Positions 34,745 through 45,450 of a stretch of DNA of 64,000 bases are shown in pieces. The translations under genes were made by a program, and so were the position numbers. Position 1 is the stretch's first letter; the number at the start of each line of letters is the position of its first letter. The notes beneath the pieces were generated by a model. That model was not told the DNA's origin. It saw only the letters and a program-made list of their open reading frames with translations, and ran no database searches. The DNA is from Alligator mississippiensis. Taxonomy: Eukaryota; Chordata; Crocodylia; Alligatoridae. The stretch lies in NCBI RefSeq assembly GCF_030867095.1, contig NC_081828.1, positions 211,736,978-211,800,977 on the forward strand, given 5' to 3'.

Positions 34745-36335
34745 AGAAGAATTATAGATAGAAATGTATTGATTTCTGGAAAAAAAAAATGTATCAGTAT
34801 TATGGACTCTTTCTAAACAAGCAAGGAGTACTTTACAGTGGTTTTTAATTCACTACAGTTTTCTATTTTTTTTCTTTCCCAATCTTTCAAGGCGTTTTTA
34901 CTTGGGGCTCTCAAGTATGAGCTAAAATCATTAGGCACTGATGTGTGAGCTAGAGGGTCAGGTTAAAGTTGTAACCCCCCTAGCTTATGGCATCATATTC
35001 AAGGGGATCCTTTGGATATACCACAACAGTGTTCATATGGCCAGTCTTAGTGCTGTGAGATTAGACTGCTTGGAAACATAGCTATGTATAACTAGAATGG
35101 GGATTTTACTAAGCAGAAAGTATTGCTGTAAAATAGAGTATTGATATAATGCGCATGATGATCATGTGAAGAATTTCCCCAGCTGCTGGCCCAAATAAAA
35201 TGATGTAGAAATAAAGGCATTTCAACCAGCTAGAAATTATTTGGAATGAGCCCGAGCTTGTCAAATTGTATGCGATTCCCAACACACCATAGCATATATG
35301 GTCCTGAGCAACATGGCATCTCCAAGTACCAGATGCATTTACATCTTCCAGCCTTGAGTTTTCCCTGTACATACCTATGCACACTCTTTGGGACTAGCAG
35401 ATACAACACAAAATTCAAATGCTCTGATTCTAGGGAATTAGTCACTACAGACCAAACCATAAAGTAAAGATAATGAACAAGATCAAACTGATGACCTGTA
35501 AAAAAAGGATTTGTCTCTTCCTGTGGCTGCTCTGCTTTTGTTAATCTTGCATATATAACTGTGCATCTTAAAACAAAACAGAAAATAAAATTCCTTGTTT
35601 TAGTAGGTAAGACTAGGACATTCAGGGACAACGACATTAAAAGTAGAGTATATATACGCAGTGTATATTCTAAATGGGCACAAAAATAAATGCGTGTGCT
35701 TAAACAAATTTTGGGGGTCATTTCTTGTTATAAATATATATATATATTTTATACAGATAGATAAATAGACTGTTTTGTAAGAAAATAAGAGAGGAAAATA
35801 CACCAAAAGGGCTGTAATAAATGGTAGACAAAGTAAACGACACTGGAAATGCAGAGAAAATGAACACTTAAAAAGGTGAAAAGACTATTTTCTGTTTTTG
35901 TTTTTCGTGCTACTTTATATGGCCTGAGAAATACATAGCTGTAGATGGTCTTGTATACTAACCAAAGTATATAGTCTAAGCAGATATGTGCTCATAAAAC
36001 CTATCCTAAACTCAAATGAATTACCTTTATGTGAGGAATTAGGCCTGGGGGGAATCGGTGTAAAAGATCGCACGCAGCCAGTTCACCCAAGCAATGAGTG
36101 GATATTATTTTTGCTTCATTGTCCTGTTAAAGAAACGGTATTAATCCAGTTGTCAAAAATGATTGAGATGGATATGAATATATATCAGGCGGTTTAACAC
36201 ATGTACAGTACAGAAAAGTGAAAATCAAACAGATATGGAATACCATTTTCTCTCTTGTGTACATTTGGTATATTATCCAATGTATTGTCTATGTAAATAC
36301 AGCATGATTGCATTTTGGATTGGTTGAAAAATAAA
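34745..36335 (+). other. AQP1 3' untranslated region (inferred extent)
   Basis: AT-rich DNA after the stop with no repeat insertion. AATAAA signals occur at 35194-35199, 35210-35215, 35584-35589 and 36330-36335, among others. The last precedes the CR1 insertion and would give a 3' UTR of about 1.6 kb, in the range of the long mammalian AQP1 3' UTR. A short (AT)n tract lies near 35731-35750. Which signal is used cannot be told from sequence. Confidence 0.6.
36330..36335 (+). terminator. Distal AQP1 poly(A) signal candidate
   Basis: A canonical AATAAA followed within about 15 bases by TGTGCTAAC. It is the last such signal before the downstream CR1 element. Earlier AATAAA copies in the same UTR are alternatives. 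Confidence 0.5.
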
Positions 36336-36436
36336 CAAAATCAGTTGTGCTAACACACTTAATGATCATGATTCTTGATTTTTTTTTTTTTAACCTGCCA
36401 TTCGACACAATATGATTTCATTTTGCATAGCCGCAT

Positions 36437-37295
36437 TACATTCGGAGGGCAGGGAACAGCTGCAGGCAGACCTGGATAGGTTGGACAAGTGGGCAGAAAA
36501 CAACAGGACGCAGTTCAACAAGGAGAAATGCAAAGTGCTGCACCTAGGGAGGAAAAATGTCCAGCACACCTACAGCCTAGGGAATGACCTGCTGGGTGGC
36601 ACAGAGGTGGAAAGGGATCTTGGAGTCCTAGTGGACTCCAAGTTGAACATGAGCCGGCAGTGTGACGAAGCCATCAGAAAAGCCAATGGCACTTTATCGT
36701 GCATCAGCAGATGCATGACGAATAGGTCCAAGGAGGTGATACTTCCCCTCTATCGGGCGCTGGTCAGACCGCAGTTGGAGTACTGCGTGCAATTCTGGGG
36801 GCCACACTTCAAGAAGGATGCGGATAACCTGGAGAGGGTCCAGAGAAGGGTGACTCGTATGGTCAAGGGCCTGCAGACCAAGCCCTACGAGGAGAGACTA
36901 GAGAAACTGGACCTTTTCAGCCTCCGCAAGAGAAGGTTGAGAGGCGACCTTGTGGCTGCCTATAAGTTCATCACGGGGGCACAGAAGGGAATTGGTGAGG
37001 ATTTATTCACCAAGGCGCCCCCGGGGGTTACAAGAAACAATGGCCACAAGCTAGCAGAGAGCAGATTTAGATTGGACATTAGGAAGAACTTCTTCACAGT
37101 TCGAGTGGCCAAGGTCTGGAATGGGCTCCCAAGGGAGGTGGTGCTCTCCCCTACCCTGGGGGTCTTCAAGAGGAGGTTAGATGAGTATCTAGCTGGGGTC
37201 ATCTAGACCCAGCACTCTTTCCTGCTTATGCAGGGGGTCGGACTTGATGATCTATTGAGGTCCCTTCCGACCCTAACATCTATGAATCTATGAAT
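36437..37295 (+). mobile_element. CR1 LINE, 5'-truncated, open ORF2 C-terminus
   Basis: The frame stays open to the TAG at 37204-37206 and encodes the C-terminal end of CR1 ORF2. Landmarks are KWAENNRTQFNKEKCKVLHL, the DLGVLVDSKLNMS stretch, LYRALVRPQLEYCVQFWGP and KVWNGLPREVV near the end. After the stop come the CR1 3' UTR (GTCGGACTTGATGATCTATT) and the terminal short repeat ATCTATGAATCTATGAA. The 5' end is placed near 36437, where similarity to CR1 fades. The upstream part of the open frame (from 36412) is AQP1 flank. The intact frame suggests a fairly recent insertion. The reverse-transcriptase core and endonuclease are absent, so this copy cannot move. Confidence 0.9.
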
Positions 37296-37348
37296 TCCTT
37301 ACCAGTGGAATGGGAACGATAATATTCTTGTTCTTTGGCCTTAGCTGT

Positions 37349-37506
37349 CTTGTCCATTTAGACCCAGGTCAGAGTATATTTAGACCCAGGTCTTGTCCAT
37401 TTAGACCCAGGTCAGAGTACTTTTAGACCCAGGTCTTGTCCATTTAGACCCAGGTCAGAGTACTTTTAGACCCAGATCTTGTCCATTTAGACCCAGGTCA
37501 GAGTAC
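37349..37506 (+). repeat. Minisatellite, 43-bp unit, about 3.7 copies
   Basis: The unit begins CTTGTCCATTTAGACCCAGG and continues TCAGAGTACTTTTAGACCCA before GGT. Copies differ by one or a few bases (e.g. TATATT for TACTTTT in the first). Each unit holds two TTAGACCCAG motifs, so the unit itself arose from a shorter duplication. Confidence 0.9.
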
Positions 37507-38195
37507 AAGGGACTCTTTAGCCATGACTTGATCACAGATTTATGCTGCCTGGGAGTGGTGCCTTCTCCATGCCATGTGGGACTGCATGTGCTCTTGCCTA
37601 GACAGGAGGCAGGGCAGTTGGGTGCTTGCAGAGCTCCTGAGCATGGAAAGTTTGCAATGCTTCTTATGACCAGGTCCAGATCTATGGAAGAGCCTGTGGA
37701 TGCTACTGAATAATAAAAATAGCAACAATATAAATATGCACCATAAGAGTATTCAAGAGAAGCATGTGATACCTGTGGGGGAGATGTAGAAATTACTGGG
37801 GACTTGTATAAGGAACATAGCAAAAGGAGGCCAGGAATGGGAACAGATTTGGGTCTCTCCCCAAGTATCCCTGGCCAGAATAGCTGGGTAAGATGCCCAG
37901 TGTAAGTGGCTCCAACAGGCTTGTAGTAACTTGCTCTGGCAAGGGAGAAGCTAAGAAGTAAGTCCCAACTTGTCCTTTGGTTTACCCCTTGCTCAATGAG
38001 ACTCTCAACCTACATTCTTGCCCCCCGTGTCAGCCCCCATGTCTAAACCTCTCTGAGCTCACAACCGAGTGTTTCTGCTTGAAGTGCCACGTGCCTAGCA
38101 TGTGCTGGACCTCAGGACCTCACTTAGTCCAGCCCCCTGCTCAAGGCAAGAGCATCCCTATCCAAACTACCCCATACAATTGATTGTCTAAGTCC
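37507..38195. other. Intergenic DNA, nothing firmly recognised
   Basis: A phrase at about 38115-38160 (CAGGACCTCACTTAGTCCAG, CCCCCTGCTCAAGGCAAGAG) may be a small internal CR1 3' UTR fragment in reverse orientation. Confidence 0.35.
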
Positions 38196-38197
38196 CG

Positions 38198-38495
38198 TTT
38201 CTCAACCTGCGGGTCACGGCCCAAAATTGGGTTGCAAGAATATATGAAAGGGGTGCGAACAAATGCTAAAAATAGATTCTCCTTTTTAAAGAGAAAAACA
38301 TGGGAAACTGTGGTTTTTCCCTTGCAGGTTGTCAGAGTGCCAGCCTGCAAGCAGCTGCTCCTCCCGCCCAACCAATGGCAGGGTTGAGGTCTGGGGATGG
38401 GGGACAGCGGGTTGGGAGCAAGGTGCACTGGGTCAGGACTGGCCATTGATGCTTATAAATGGGTCCTGGTACAAAAAAGGTTGAGAACCGCTGGC
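38198..38495. mobile_element. hAT-like MITE (about 300 bp)
   Basis: CCGTTTCTCAACCTGCGGGT at the left and AAAAGGTTGAGAACCGCTGG at the right are terminal inverted repeats typical of hAT MITEs of the 'GGTTCTCAACCT' kind. There is no transposase. The target duplication is unclear. Confidence 0.75.
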
Positions 38496-38499
38496 CTAA

Positions 38500-39300
38500 C
38501 CTACTCTAAAAACTACACAAACAGCTACAAAGCACATTGACCCCAAACACTTAACCTGCCATAGATGAAGCAGGGGGATGAGGACAGTGTTAACATCCTG
38601 CTACTGCAAGTGTTGTTAAAACACACCTGAGGGATCTGAGTGGAGGGGCAAGTCCCTCTAACCAGGAACCTCCGGGCTTTAGTTCCTGTAGGAGCATCAG
38701 CACAACCCAGGCAAATTGCCCAGCTTTAATATAATAATACTATTAAATAATTTTAGTTGGAAAAAATATACAGATAGATTACTTTGCCCATTATTATCAT
38801 GATTTTCATTGCAAAGGATTCATTGGTAGCACATCAAAACCACATGAACTATAGCAGTGTTGTTCATACAGTCCTATGAATGCATACATGTGTACATTCA
38901 TTCAAATCCTGAATTTGTACTTATTTTAACACTGCTGTAATGCCTTTTGGAAGCAAAGTGGGCACAAGATCCTCAGGCTAAAATTGTGTCTTTTGGAAGG
39001 CAAAACTTCATGTCACAATCAAATTGTCCTTGTAGGATTTGGATCCTGAACTGAGAACTACAGTTTCTAAACAATACAAGGCTGTAATTACTAATAATTT
39101 CCCGTTCCACAAATGTTTTGGATTGCACTCAGCAAAAACACTAACAATATGAAGCCTTGCTGGAGGATAAAAGGTGTGATAGTCAGTAGTAGGTATTGTG
39201 TATATTGGGATATATTAGGTATGCAAACATATTAACATAAGGTCAGGAAAGCAGTCTTCCAGGGCTCCACACAGAGCAAATGGCAATAATATTTTTAAAT
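38500..39300. other. Intergenic DNA, AT-rich, nothing recognised
   Basis: No gene or named repeat is recognised. Confidence 0.35.
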
Positions 39301-39309
39301 TAATAGATG

Positions 39310-40035
39310 GCAGCTGAGGTCCCAGAGGACTAGAGAAAGACTCGTATAGTGCTCATATTTAAAAAAAAAAAGGGGGGGGGGAGGTGTGGGGGGGAAAGGA
39401 GATCCCTACTCATTATAGACTAGTCAACCTGAATCTGATACCTAAGAAGTTATTTGGACTATTTATAGAATACTGAATTTATAAATATCTTGAAGATAAA
39501 AGGGTTTTTATCCATATATTGTAATAACCAATACGGAGTGTAAATCCTTACAAGGCAACTTGATTTCCTTCTTTGAACGGGGTTGATGACTACAGAAAAT
39601 TTGGTGGAAATAATTTATCTGGAATTTGATAAAGCTTTCAGCACAGTCCCATGTGCTATTCTCTTAAGTAAACTAGAGAAATGTAAACTCCACAAAATTA
39701 CCATAACATGGATTAATTATTCTTTGAATAACCGCAAGCAAAGAGTATCTGCTAATGGGTGGATTTCAGACTGGCAGGATGTCTCAAGTGGGGCTCCAAA
39801 GATGTCTGTGCTGGGAGCTATTTTCTTAATGACTTTGATGGAGGAACAGAGTATATTCTGACCAAATGTGCAGAAGATGCAGACTGGGAGGGGTTGCAAC
39901 AGCAGTTGGCAAATATTTGAAAGTCTGCCATAAAAAAGATGGCCAAACAGTTCTTCTTTGCTGAAGTGGGTGTGCATCTCTGCAGGGGGTTAGATTAGTT
40001 GAACCACGAAGGCTCTTCCACTTCTAAATATCCTG
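39310..40035 (+). mobile_element. Degenerate L3/CR1-like LINE reverse transcriptase
   Basis: The frame 39583-39861 holds reverse-transcriptase landmarks: YLEFDKAFSTVPCAILLSKL (cf. LDFSKAFDTVPH), ITWINYSLNNRKQRVSANG and SDWQDVSSGAPKMSVLGAIF (cf. SGVPQGSVLGP). Upstream, 39420-39480 reads in pieces like '..RLVNLN..P.KLFG..IEY', the preceding motif, with stops. After about 39861 the element jumps to a CR1-like end (GGGGGTTAGATTAGTTGAAC, CACGAAGGCTCTTCC). The YADD catalytic region is not seen, so the 3' half of the RT is deleted or decayed. An A-run/G-run (39360-39382) interrupts the 5' part. Confidence 0.7.
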
Positions 40036-40115
40036 TGAAAATAACCCACTCTTAAAGCAACAGGAAGGATACTTGCAACAGGACTTCATAAGCAGACAAA
40101 TCTCTTTGGGTATAT

Positions 40116-40270
40116 TTCATAGACTTCATAGATTCGGGCTGGAAGGGACCTCAGAAGATCATTGAGTCCAAGGGCAGGAAGTCAGCAGGGGTCCAACTAA
40201 ATAGTTGGAAAAATTGTTGGAAACTATTTTGGAATTGTTGGAAAACACCTTTTGTAGAAGAGCCGACAAC
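40116..40270 (-). mobile_element. CR1 LINE tail
   Basis: TTCATAGACTTCATAGATTC, GGGCTGGAAGGGACCTCAGA and GATCATTGAGTCCAAGGGCA, in reverse orientation. Confidence 0.75.
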
Positions 40271-40744
40271 CTTCATAAATCTAGTGGATGCAACAAAGCA
40301 TGGACTAAGTATAGACATTGGATTTATGGCACGTTATAACCTGCCTGCCATCTGATAACCCCGGTTAGCCTCTCGACATGTTACCAGCTACATTCTAGCA
40401 CCAGGTCAACACCTCGCTCTTCCCCTCACAAAGCTTCCTGTCTCGCGCCTATTGGTCATGTCCACATGAGTGAAGACATGGGGTTTCCTTGGGAATAAGT
40501 AGCAGTGTCACACTTTGGGCTACTTGTCCTCGGGGATGTCCCAGAGTCAACCCCCCCCCCCCCCCCATGCTGCAAGGTAGCAGTGTGGGGTATGCCCGCA
40601 TGTGTAGTGTGTGGCCCTGCCGATGGTTCTGTGGTGCTTCATACAACATATCTGCACTCATCTGTATGTGGCCATTGTCTCCCATCCTCTCTGATCTTCC
40701 CTGCCATGCATTTACATTTTCACACACCTGCATTTTGCATATTG

Positions 40745-40950
40745 GCTTATGCTTCTGTTCCACCCTGGAGAGCACACAAGCACCGGCAGACTCTCCCTAT
40801 ATCTGAAGAAAGGTGTTTGTGCCTGAAAACGTGCAAAAAATGATTTTTCCAGCTATTTGGTTGGTCTAATAAAAGATATCACATTTACCCACAGAACCTT
40901 ACCTGCCTATGTCCTTAGATCAACATGGCTATAACCAACACCCCCAATGG
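40745..40950 (-). repeat. Dispersed repeat of the 'GTCTGCCTATGTCC' family, longer copy
   Basis: It contains TTGGTCTAATAAAAGATATC, ACATTTACCCACAGAACC, CTGCCTATGTCCTTAGATCA and ACATGGCTATAACCAACACC. Unlike the fold-back copies it continues upstream into CTGAAGAAAGGTGTTTGTGC, which shows what lies beyond the arm in an uninverted element. The last phrase is partly repeated at 40946-40970. Confidence 0.65.
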
Positions 40951-40970
40951 CTATATCCAACACCCTCAAA

Positions 40971-42255
40971 ACATGGGGCTTCATAGTGATTTAAGTAAGT
41001 CAGCTTTGAAACTGATAACTGAACTCTTCTGCATCAATAAAGTCACTCACCCACACACAACCCAGGAGGTTCAAAAAGAGAGATCTTCACTCTCACCTGC
41101 TCAGACATCACTCTACCTGTAACCAGACAGTTGCATACTTGAACAGGAGTATTAACGAGTCTCTGAAAAAAACCAGAGCTCTGCAGCTAGGAGTCATTTA
41201 AAGTTAATTTTATATTTATCACTCAGGTTTGCATAGCCTTAAAATGCCTACAAGTAGGGAAAGAAGGAATTTGAAACAGTGTGAAAAGAGACAATAAGGC
41301 AAGAGGTCTCCATTGTCTTCATCTATAAGCAAGCTGCACTGGTTGTCCCTCAGCTACTATTCCCAGATGATTATTATTTTTTAAAATTCAAATAACACAG
41401 CAAAGTGAGTGAACAGCTTCTGGCAGTATTTTGGCAAGTTTACTTCTTGTTCTGGCTGAAACTGGGAAGCAAGGGAAGCAGAGGGAGACAAGGAAATGGC
41501 AGTAAACCCAATTCTTTGCTTGACTTTATTGAATTATGGATTATATGCTCATGGGGCTGCCCTGTGCATTTACTAAAAAGGATGAGACAGAAAGGAGCAA
41601 TCAGCCTTCCCTCTTCTTATACTGATGAAACCTAGCTAGCTGAGCATAACTTGTATGGAAATATAATCTCCTTTCTTGTTTCAGCACAGAAACCATGATA
41701 AAGGAATACAGGGGTAGCCTTAGTTGTATTTCAGTATCATATTTCTTCTTTGTGGTTCAGTAGGCTCACATATTATCTTGTGGAAAGACTTTATCATCCT
41801 CCTACACAACCACGGGCAAATGCTATCGTCGCAGCACACACCAAATGGAGGCGAGTTAACAAATGTCTCAGCTGTGTTAATCAATCATTTGCTGTTTCTT
41901 TCTGAAACACAGAGGATCTGAGGTTAATATTGCTCTCTGGAAGAGAAAGGAGGTTGGGGTCCGGATCCAGTGAAATAACATGGGATGAGTCCTTTCTAGA
42001 GGACTAACCTAACAAGCAGTCATGGGACACCACCCTTCTGACATGAGACACCTTACTGGTGGAGCAAGGGCTTTTTCAATCAGCAGGAACCCCCTTGCAG
42101 ACATTATGAACTCTATTGCCCCCAGTAGTCACATGACACCAGGTCCACCTATCATTTAGTCCCTAATACTCCTCTACTACCACCTATGGCAGTCTTACAG
42201 GTCTTAAAGGTGAGAGAAAAATTTACCTGGGATGCTTTATTCAGGCATGCTTGCT
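40971..42255. other. Intergenic DNA, nothing recognised
   Basis: No gene, RNA or named repeat was identified. Confidence 0.35.
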
Positions 42256-42260
42256 TCTCA

Positions 42261-42331
42261 AGCAGTGGGTTGGATTAGATGATCTCCTGAGGTCTCTTCC
42301 TGTCTTCTTTTTTCTATGATTTTATGATTGT
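42261..42331 (+). mobile_element. CR1 LINE tail fragment
   Basis: GCAGTGGGTTGGATTAGATG, ATCTCCTGAGGTCTCTTCCT and the terminal CTATGATTTTATGATTG. The ending ATGATTTTATGATT differs from the ATCTATGAATCTATGAA type, so a different, older subfamily. Confidence 0.75.
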
Positions 42332-42589
42332 AAGATGGCACCATGCTTGGACAAGATAAAAGCAGGGGTGAAGAAGGGATTGCTGAAGCTGAATTCAAGT
42401 GAGGCAGCTCGTGGAGCTGGGTGGAAGGAAGCATTTTCAATAGTTTGCAGCTGTAGCACAGCCCCCTTTGGTAGAAGGAATAGACCCATAAATTCAAGCA
42501 ATCGTTCCTGAGTATCCTTGATTCCTTATGGTCTCACAGACCAGCATCTGTACATGCCTTATTTGCTCACATACCACATGCCCATTTCC

Positions 42590-43150
42590 TCCCAAAGTTA
42601 ACCCCCCAAAATCAGGGTGCATATCTTAAGCAGGAAAGCTGATTTTTTTACCCAGAATAGAAGCACCCTGCTTTTGATTTTTGCTCTACTTGCTCTCCTC
42701 CCATTTCCCCCCGTAGCAGTGGCATTTCTATTCAGGCGGCTGAAGGAGGAAATAGTTAATGGATCACGTTCCTTTCTCCACAGATATTAATCCACCTCTC
42801 TCTTTTTTAACTGTCTTGATGTTTTGCTAAGCAAGCTAACCTGTCTTCAGGTAATTTTGCCACGTGCTAGATACTCCTTCCTGGTCCCTCTCCTCCTATT
42901 TCACAGCCCTACAAACTGTTTTTAGCCCTTTTCAAAACTGCAGATCCATCCACAGAGACCAATTTTTAGCAGCAGCTACAGCTTTTGCCTACACAGAAAA
43001 GAGAGGATGAACTAAAAATTAGGCTCTGTCCCTGCTCTATGCAGCCATAATGCTGCAAATCTTTTCCTCACCCCCGGCCCTTCATTATGACTTTCACAAT
43101 TTTTGTCTTATTTGAGCTTGTGTGGTATGTGAGAAAATATGGTAATACTT
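42590..43150. mobile_element. Possible DNA transposon remnant
   Basis: CCCCCCAAAATCAGGGTGCA near the left end and GAGAAAATATGGTAATAC at the right resemble ends of a family reading 'AAAATCAGGGTGCGTCTTAT...AGTAAATACGGTA'. A second small fragment is at 48640-48705. The evidence is weak. Confidence 0.35.
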
Positions 43151-43894
43151 TTATCAGTTAGCCTAGTGGGCTAACACACTCCATCTCATTCTCACGGATA
43201 ACTTGACCTCAGTTACTCATGCCATTGGTAACTCTTGGCTGAACTACAGCAACACAATGTAGCTGGGCATGTAAGTCTTAGAGATTAGGAAACTCTGAAG
43301 CCCACAGCAGCAACACTGGCTCCTACAACTATGTTTGGCTTGTCCTCTATTCTCTACACTGGATTTGCCAAAGACTACTGAGTCATTCCTAGGTTGCAAT
43401 CCTTATCTTTAAGGACCTTATCTAAATGACTCCCTAAAGGTCCGGGATGAAGGCTGTATTCAATAATGTTGTTTCTTTGGTGCATAGGAGTCTCTACCAT
43501 AAGAGTAAAACTGATCAGACTTTTCCTGAGGATGGTATGTTTCTGCAAATGAGTAAACCCAGGAAAAAAGGACTGTCATCCACTTCATTTCCTTCTACTT
43601 TATAAGGTGTTTTCTGCAAAACTTGACCTCCCTAATATAAAAATGCAGTAATATGTATATGTATTTAACCCCCCCACCTCCACACCCTATCTAGCAAAAC
43701 AAGACACATGTTCTACATTTCTTCTTCTGGGGAATGGATGAGAAAACAAACAGCACACGATAAGACAGATAGTCATACTGAGCAATACACTGTTAGAAGG
43801 AGCTAAGCATTTACTGTGGTAAGTCCATTGTAAAAACCTGCTTAGGTCCAAAGACCACCTAGCTCTCAACTCATGCCTCTCATCTCATGTACAT

Positions 43895-44090
43895 CTTAAA
43901 GAGTTTTGTAAAGAAAGTCATTGTTGTTATCCCCATTTTTCAGAAAGGAAAATTGAGGAAAAGGGATGCAACATAACTTGGTAAAGGCCAGCCAGCAGGC
44001 CAGCAACACAGAGGAAGGAAGTGAACCCAGATTTTGTGAGCCTGAGTCCTGAGAACTATCCACAGGTTCACACTGTTTCCTTGTGTGAAA
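43895..44090 (-). repeat. MIR SINE
   Basis: TTATCCCCATTTTTCAGAAA, GGAAAATTGAGGAAAAGGGA, AACTTGGTAAAGGCCAGCCA and GAACCCAGATTTTGTGAGCC are reverse-complement MIR landmarks in the right order, including TTTTACAGATGxGGAAACTGAGG-like and AACCCAGGTCTxxTGACTCC-like phrases. Confidence 0.8.
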
Positions 44091-44339
44091 AGAACAATAT
44101 CCAGAGGACAATGATCTCCCATTTTAATTCAAACTCCTTACAACATGCAACAGCACTTCTGAAGTAAGTTAAGTCTATTCAGCCAGTGAAAACTCACCTT
44201 TCAAAAGGTCAAAATACTTGACTTCCCTTACTACCTATGGCTAAGTACAGGTGTTCAAAACCCCCTGATGGAAGTGCTCTATTGCAATTAAAGTGCTATA
44301 AATTAGAGTGGGAGTAAACCAAATAGATGCTCACTGTTT

Positions 44340-45300
44340 GGTGAGGGAGGAGGTTGGGGGGAGGCTTGGAACCTGGTGCCCCCTGTTTGCTTCCCAAGAG
44401 GCTGCCAGAGAGACCCCTCTCCCTAGCCCTGCCCCCCCTGCCAGCTGACAATTGTCAGCAGAGGCTGGGGGCAGAGGAGAGGAGGACTCTGCCTCTGTGC
44501 TTGCAGCTCCTGGCTGCAGCTATCAAGAGGCTGGGGCAGGGGGGGAGGAAGCCCCCATGCCATGTGCTTCCTGGGTTGGGTCTTGTGTGAGCCAGGCCAA
44601 GTCCCTCCCTCCCCTGCCCCACCTTAGCATCTTGACAGCTCAGGAGCTACAAGCATGGGGCTACCTGCCCTGGCTTTTAGCTGCACCAGGAACTAGGCTG
44701 GGGAGGGAATCCCCCTTCCAAATGGACCCAGCATACCCCACTCCCCAAGATCTGACCCAGAAATCTGGAGGGCGGGGACTCACATGGCATACGGGCTCCC
44801 TTCCCCCAGCCCCAATTCCCAGCAAGGCCAAAAGCTGGGTCAGCCAGCTGTGTGCTGCAGCTGCTTGCTGCAGATGTCAGGAGGCTTGGGAAGTGGGGGC
44901 ATGGGGAAAGGGAGACCCCACTCCTCCCGCTGCATGAACATTGTTTAGCCTGTACAGAGCCCCAAGCCAGCAAGGTGTGGGGGCCTGTGCAGCCTGTTCA
45001 CCCCCTCCTGGCAACTGCAGCCATAAGCTGCAGCACAGGGCTGCCTGTCTGGCTTTTTTCTATGCCAGGAACTGTGGCCGGCAGTGAACAGAGCTTCCCT
45101 GCCATGCAGACTTGGCTTGGCCCCCCAACCCCTGAACCAGTAAGCTGTGTGTGTGGGGGGGACTCAAAGCAGGGGTGAGGGGTCCATTCCCCTCACCCCC
45201 CACCCAGCTGCACAGGGAGGAGAAAGACTTTTTGGTCTCCTCTGCATGACACCCCAGAGGTGGGGTTGGGCCAGTGTTGTCTGCTTTGCCCAGGTTAGTA
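44340..45300. repeat. GC-rich repeat block
   Basis: Base composition rises sharply over the AT-rich neighbours. The block contains several loosely repeated phrases of the type GCTGCAGC...GAGGCTGGGGxAGxGGGG (about 44508-44548 and 44852-44905) and CCAGGAACTxxGGCxGGxGAxxxAGC (about 44684 and 45064). Open frames occur on both strands but look like composition artefacts and match no protein I know. It probably forms the interior of a non-autonomous transposon whose right part is at 45300-45450. Confidence 0.5.
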
Positions 45301-45450
45301 AGCTGTCCAGAAAGGGCCCCCTGGGATGCTGGGAGAATGCCTCCTAGCTTAACTAAGGTCTGATGTGCTCCAGATATTTGATAAAATACACTAACCTGAA
45401 GTGCTTTAGTTTGATACCACATCCATCCAGGGCTAACTTAGATTGGGATC
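45300..45450 (+). repeat. Unnamed dispersed repeat, partial copy
   Basis: CTGGGATGCTGGGAGAAT, TTTGATACCACATCCATCCA and GGGCTAACTTAGATTGGGAT parallel CTGGGATGCTAGGGGA, TCTGATACTACATCCATCCA and GGTTTATCTTAAACCAG at 62180-62310. Confidence 0.55.

Larger units (their letters stand above)
11513..36335 (+). other. AQP1: AQP1 gene model (TATA box to last poly(A) signal)
   Basis: Four coding exons join into a 271-codon open frame whose protein aligns from end to end with vertebrate aquaporin-1 (human 269 residues). The coding exon lengths are 390, 165, 81 and 180 bases including the stop. All junctions are phase 0, and the exon 2, 3 and 4 sizes equal those I know for human AQP1. The product is a homotetrameric plasma-membrane channel that passes water along osmotic gradients in red cells, kidney proximal tubule, endothelium and choroid plexus. 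Introns are 19,125, 1,527 and 1,658 bases; the first is long and repeat-rich. The transcript ends are inferred from a TATA box and AATAAA signals, not from RNA data. The gene is single in this window, with no second aquaporin beside it. Confidence 0.95.

Noticed and set aside
44354-45178. Overlapping open frames on both strands in the GC-rich block as genes
   Set aside because: High GC content lowers stop frequency on both strands at once. The peptides are low-complexity and unrelated to known families.
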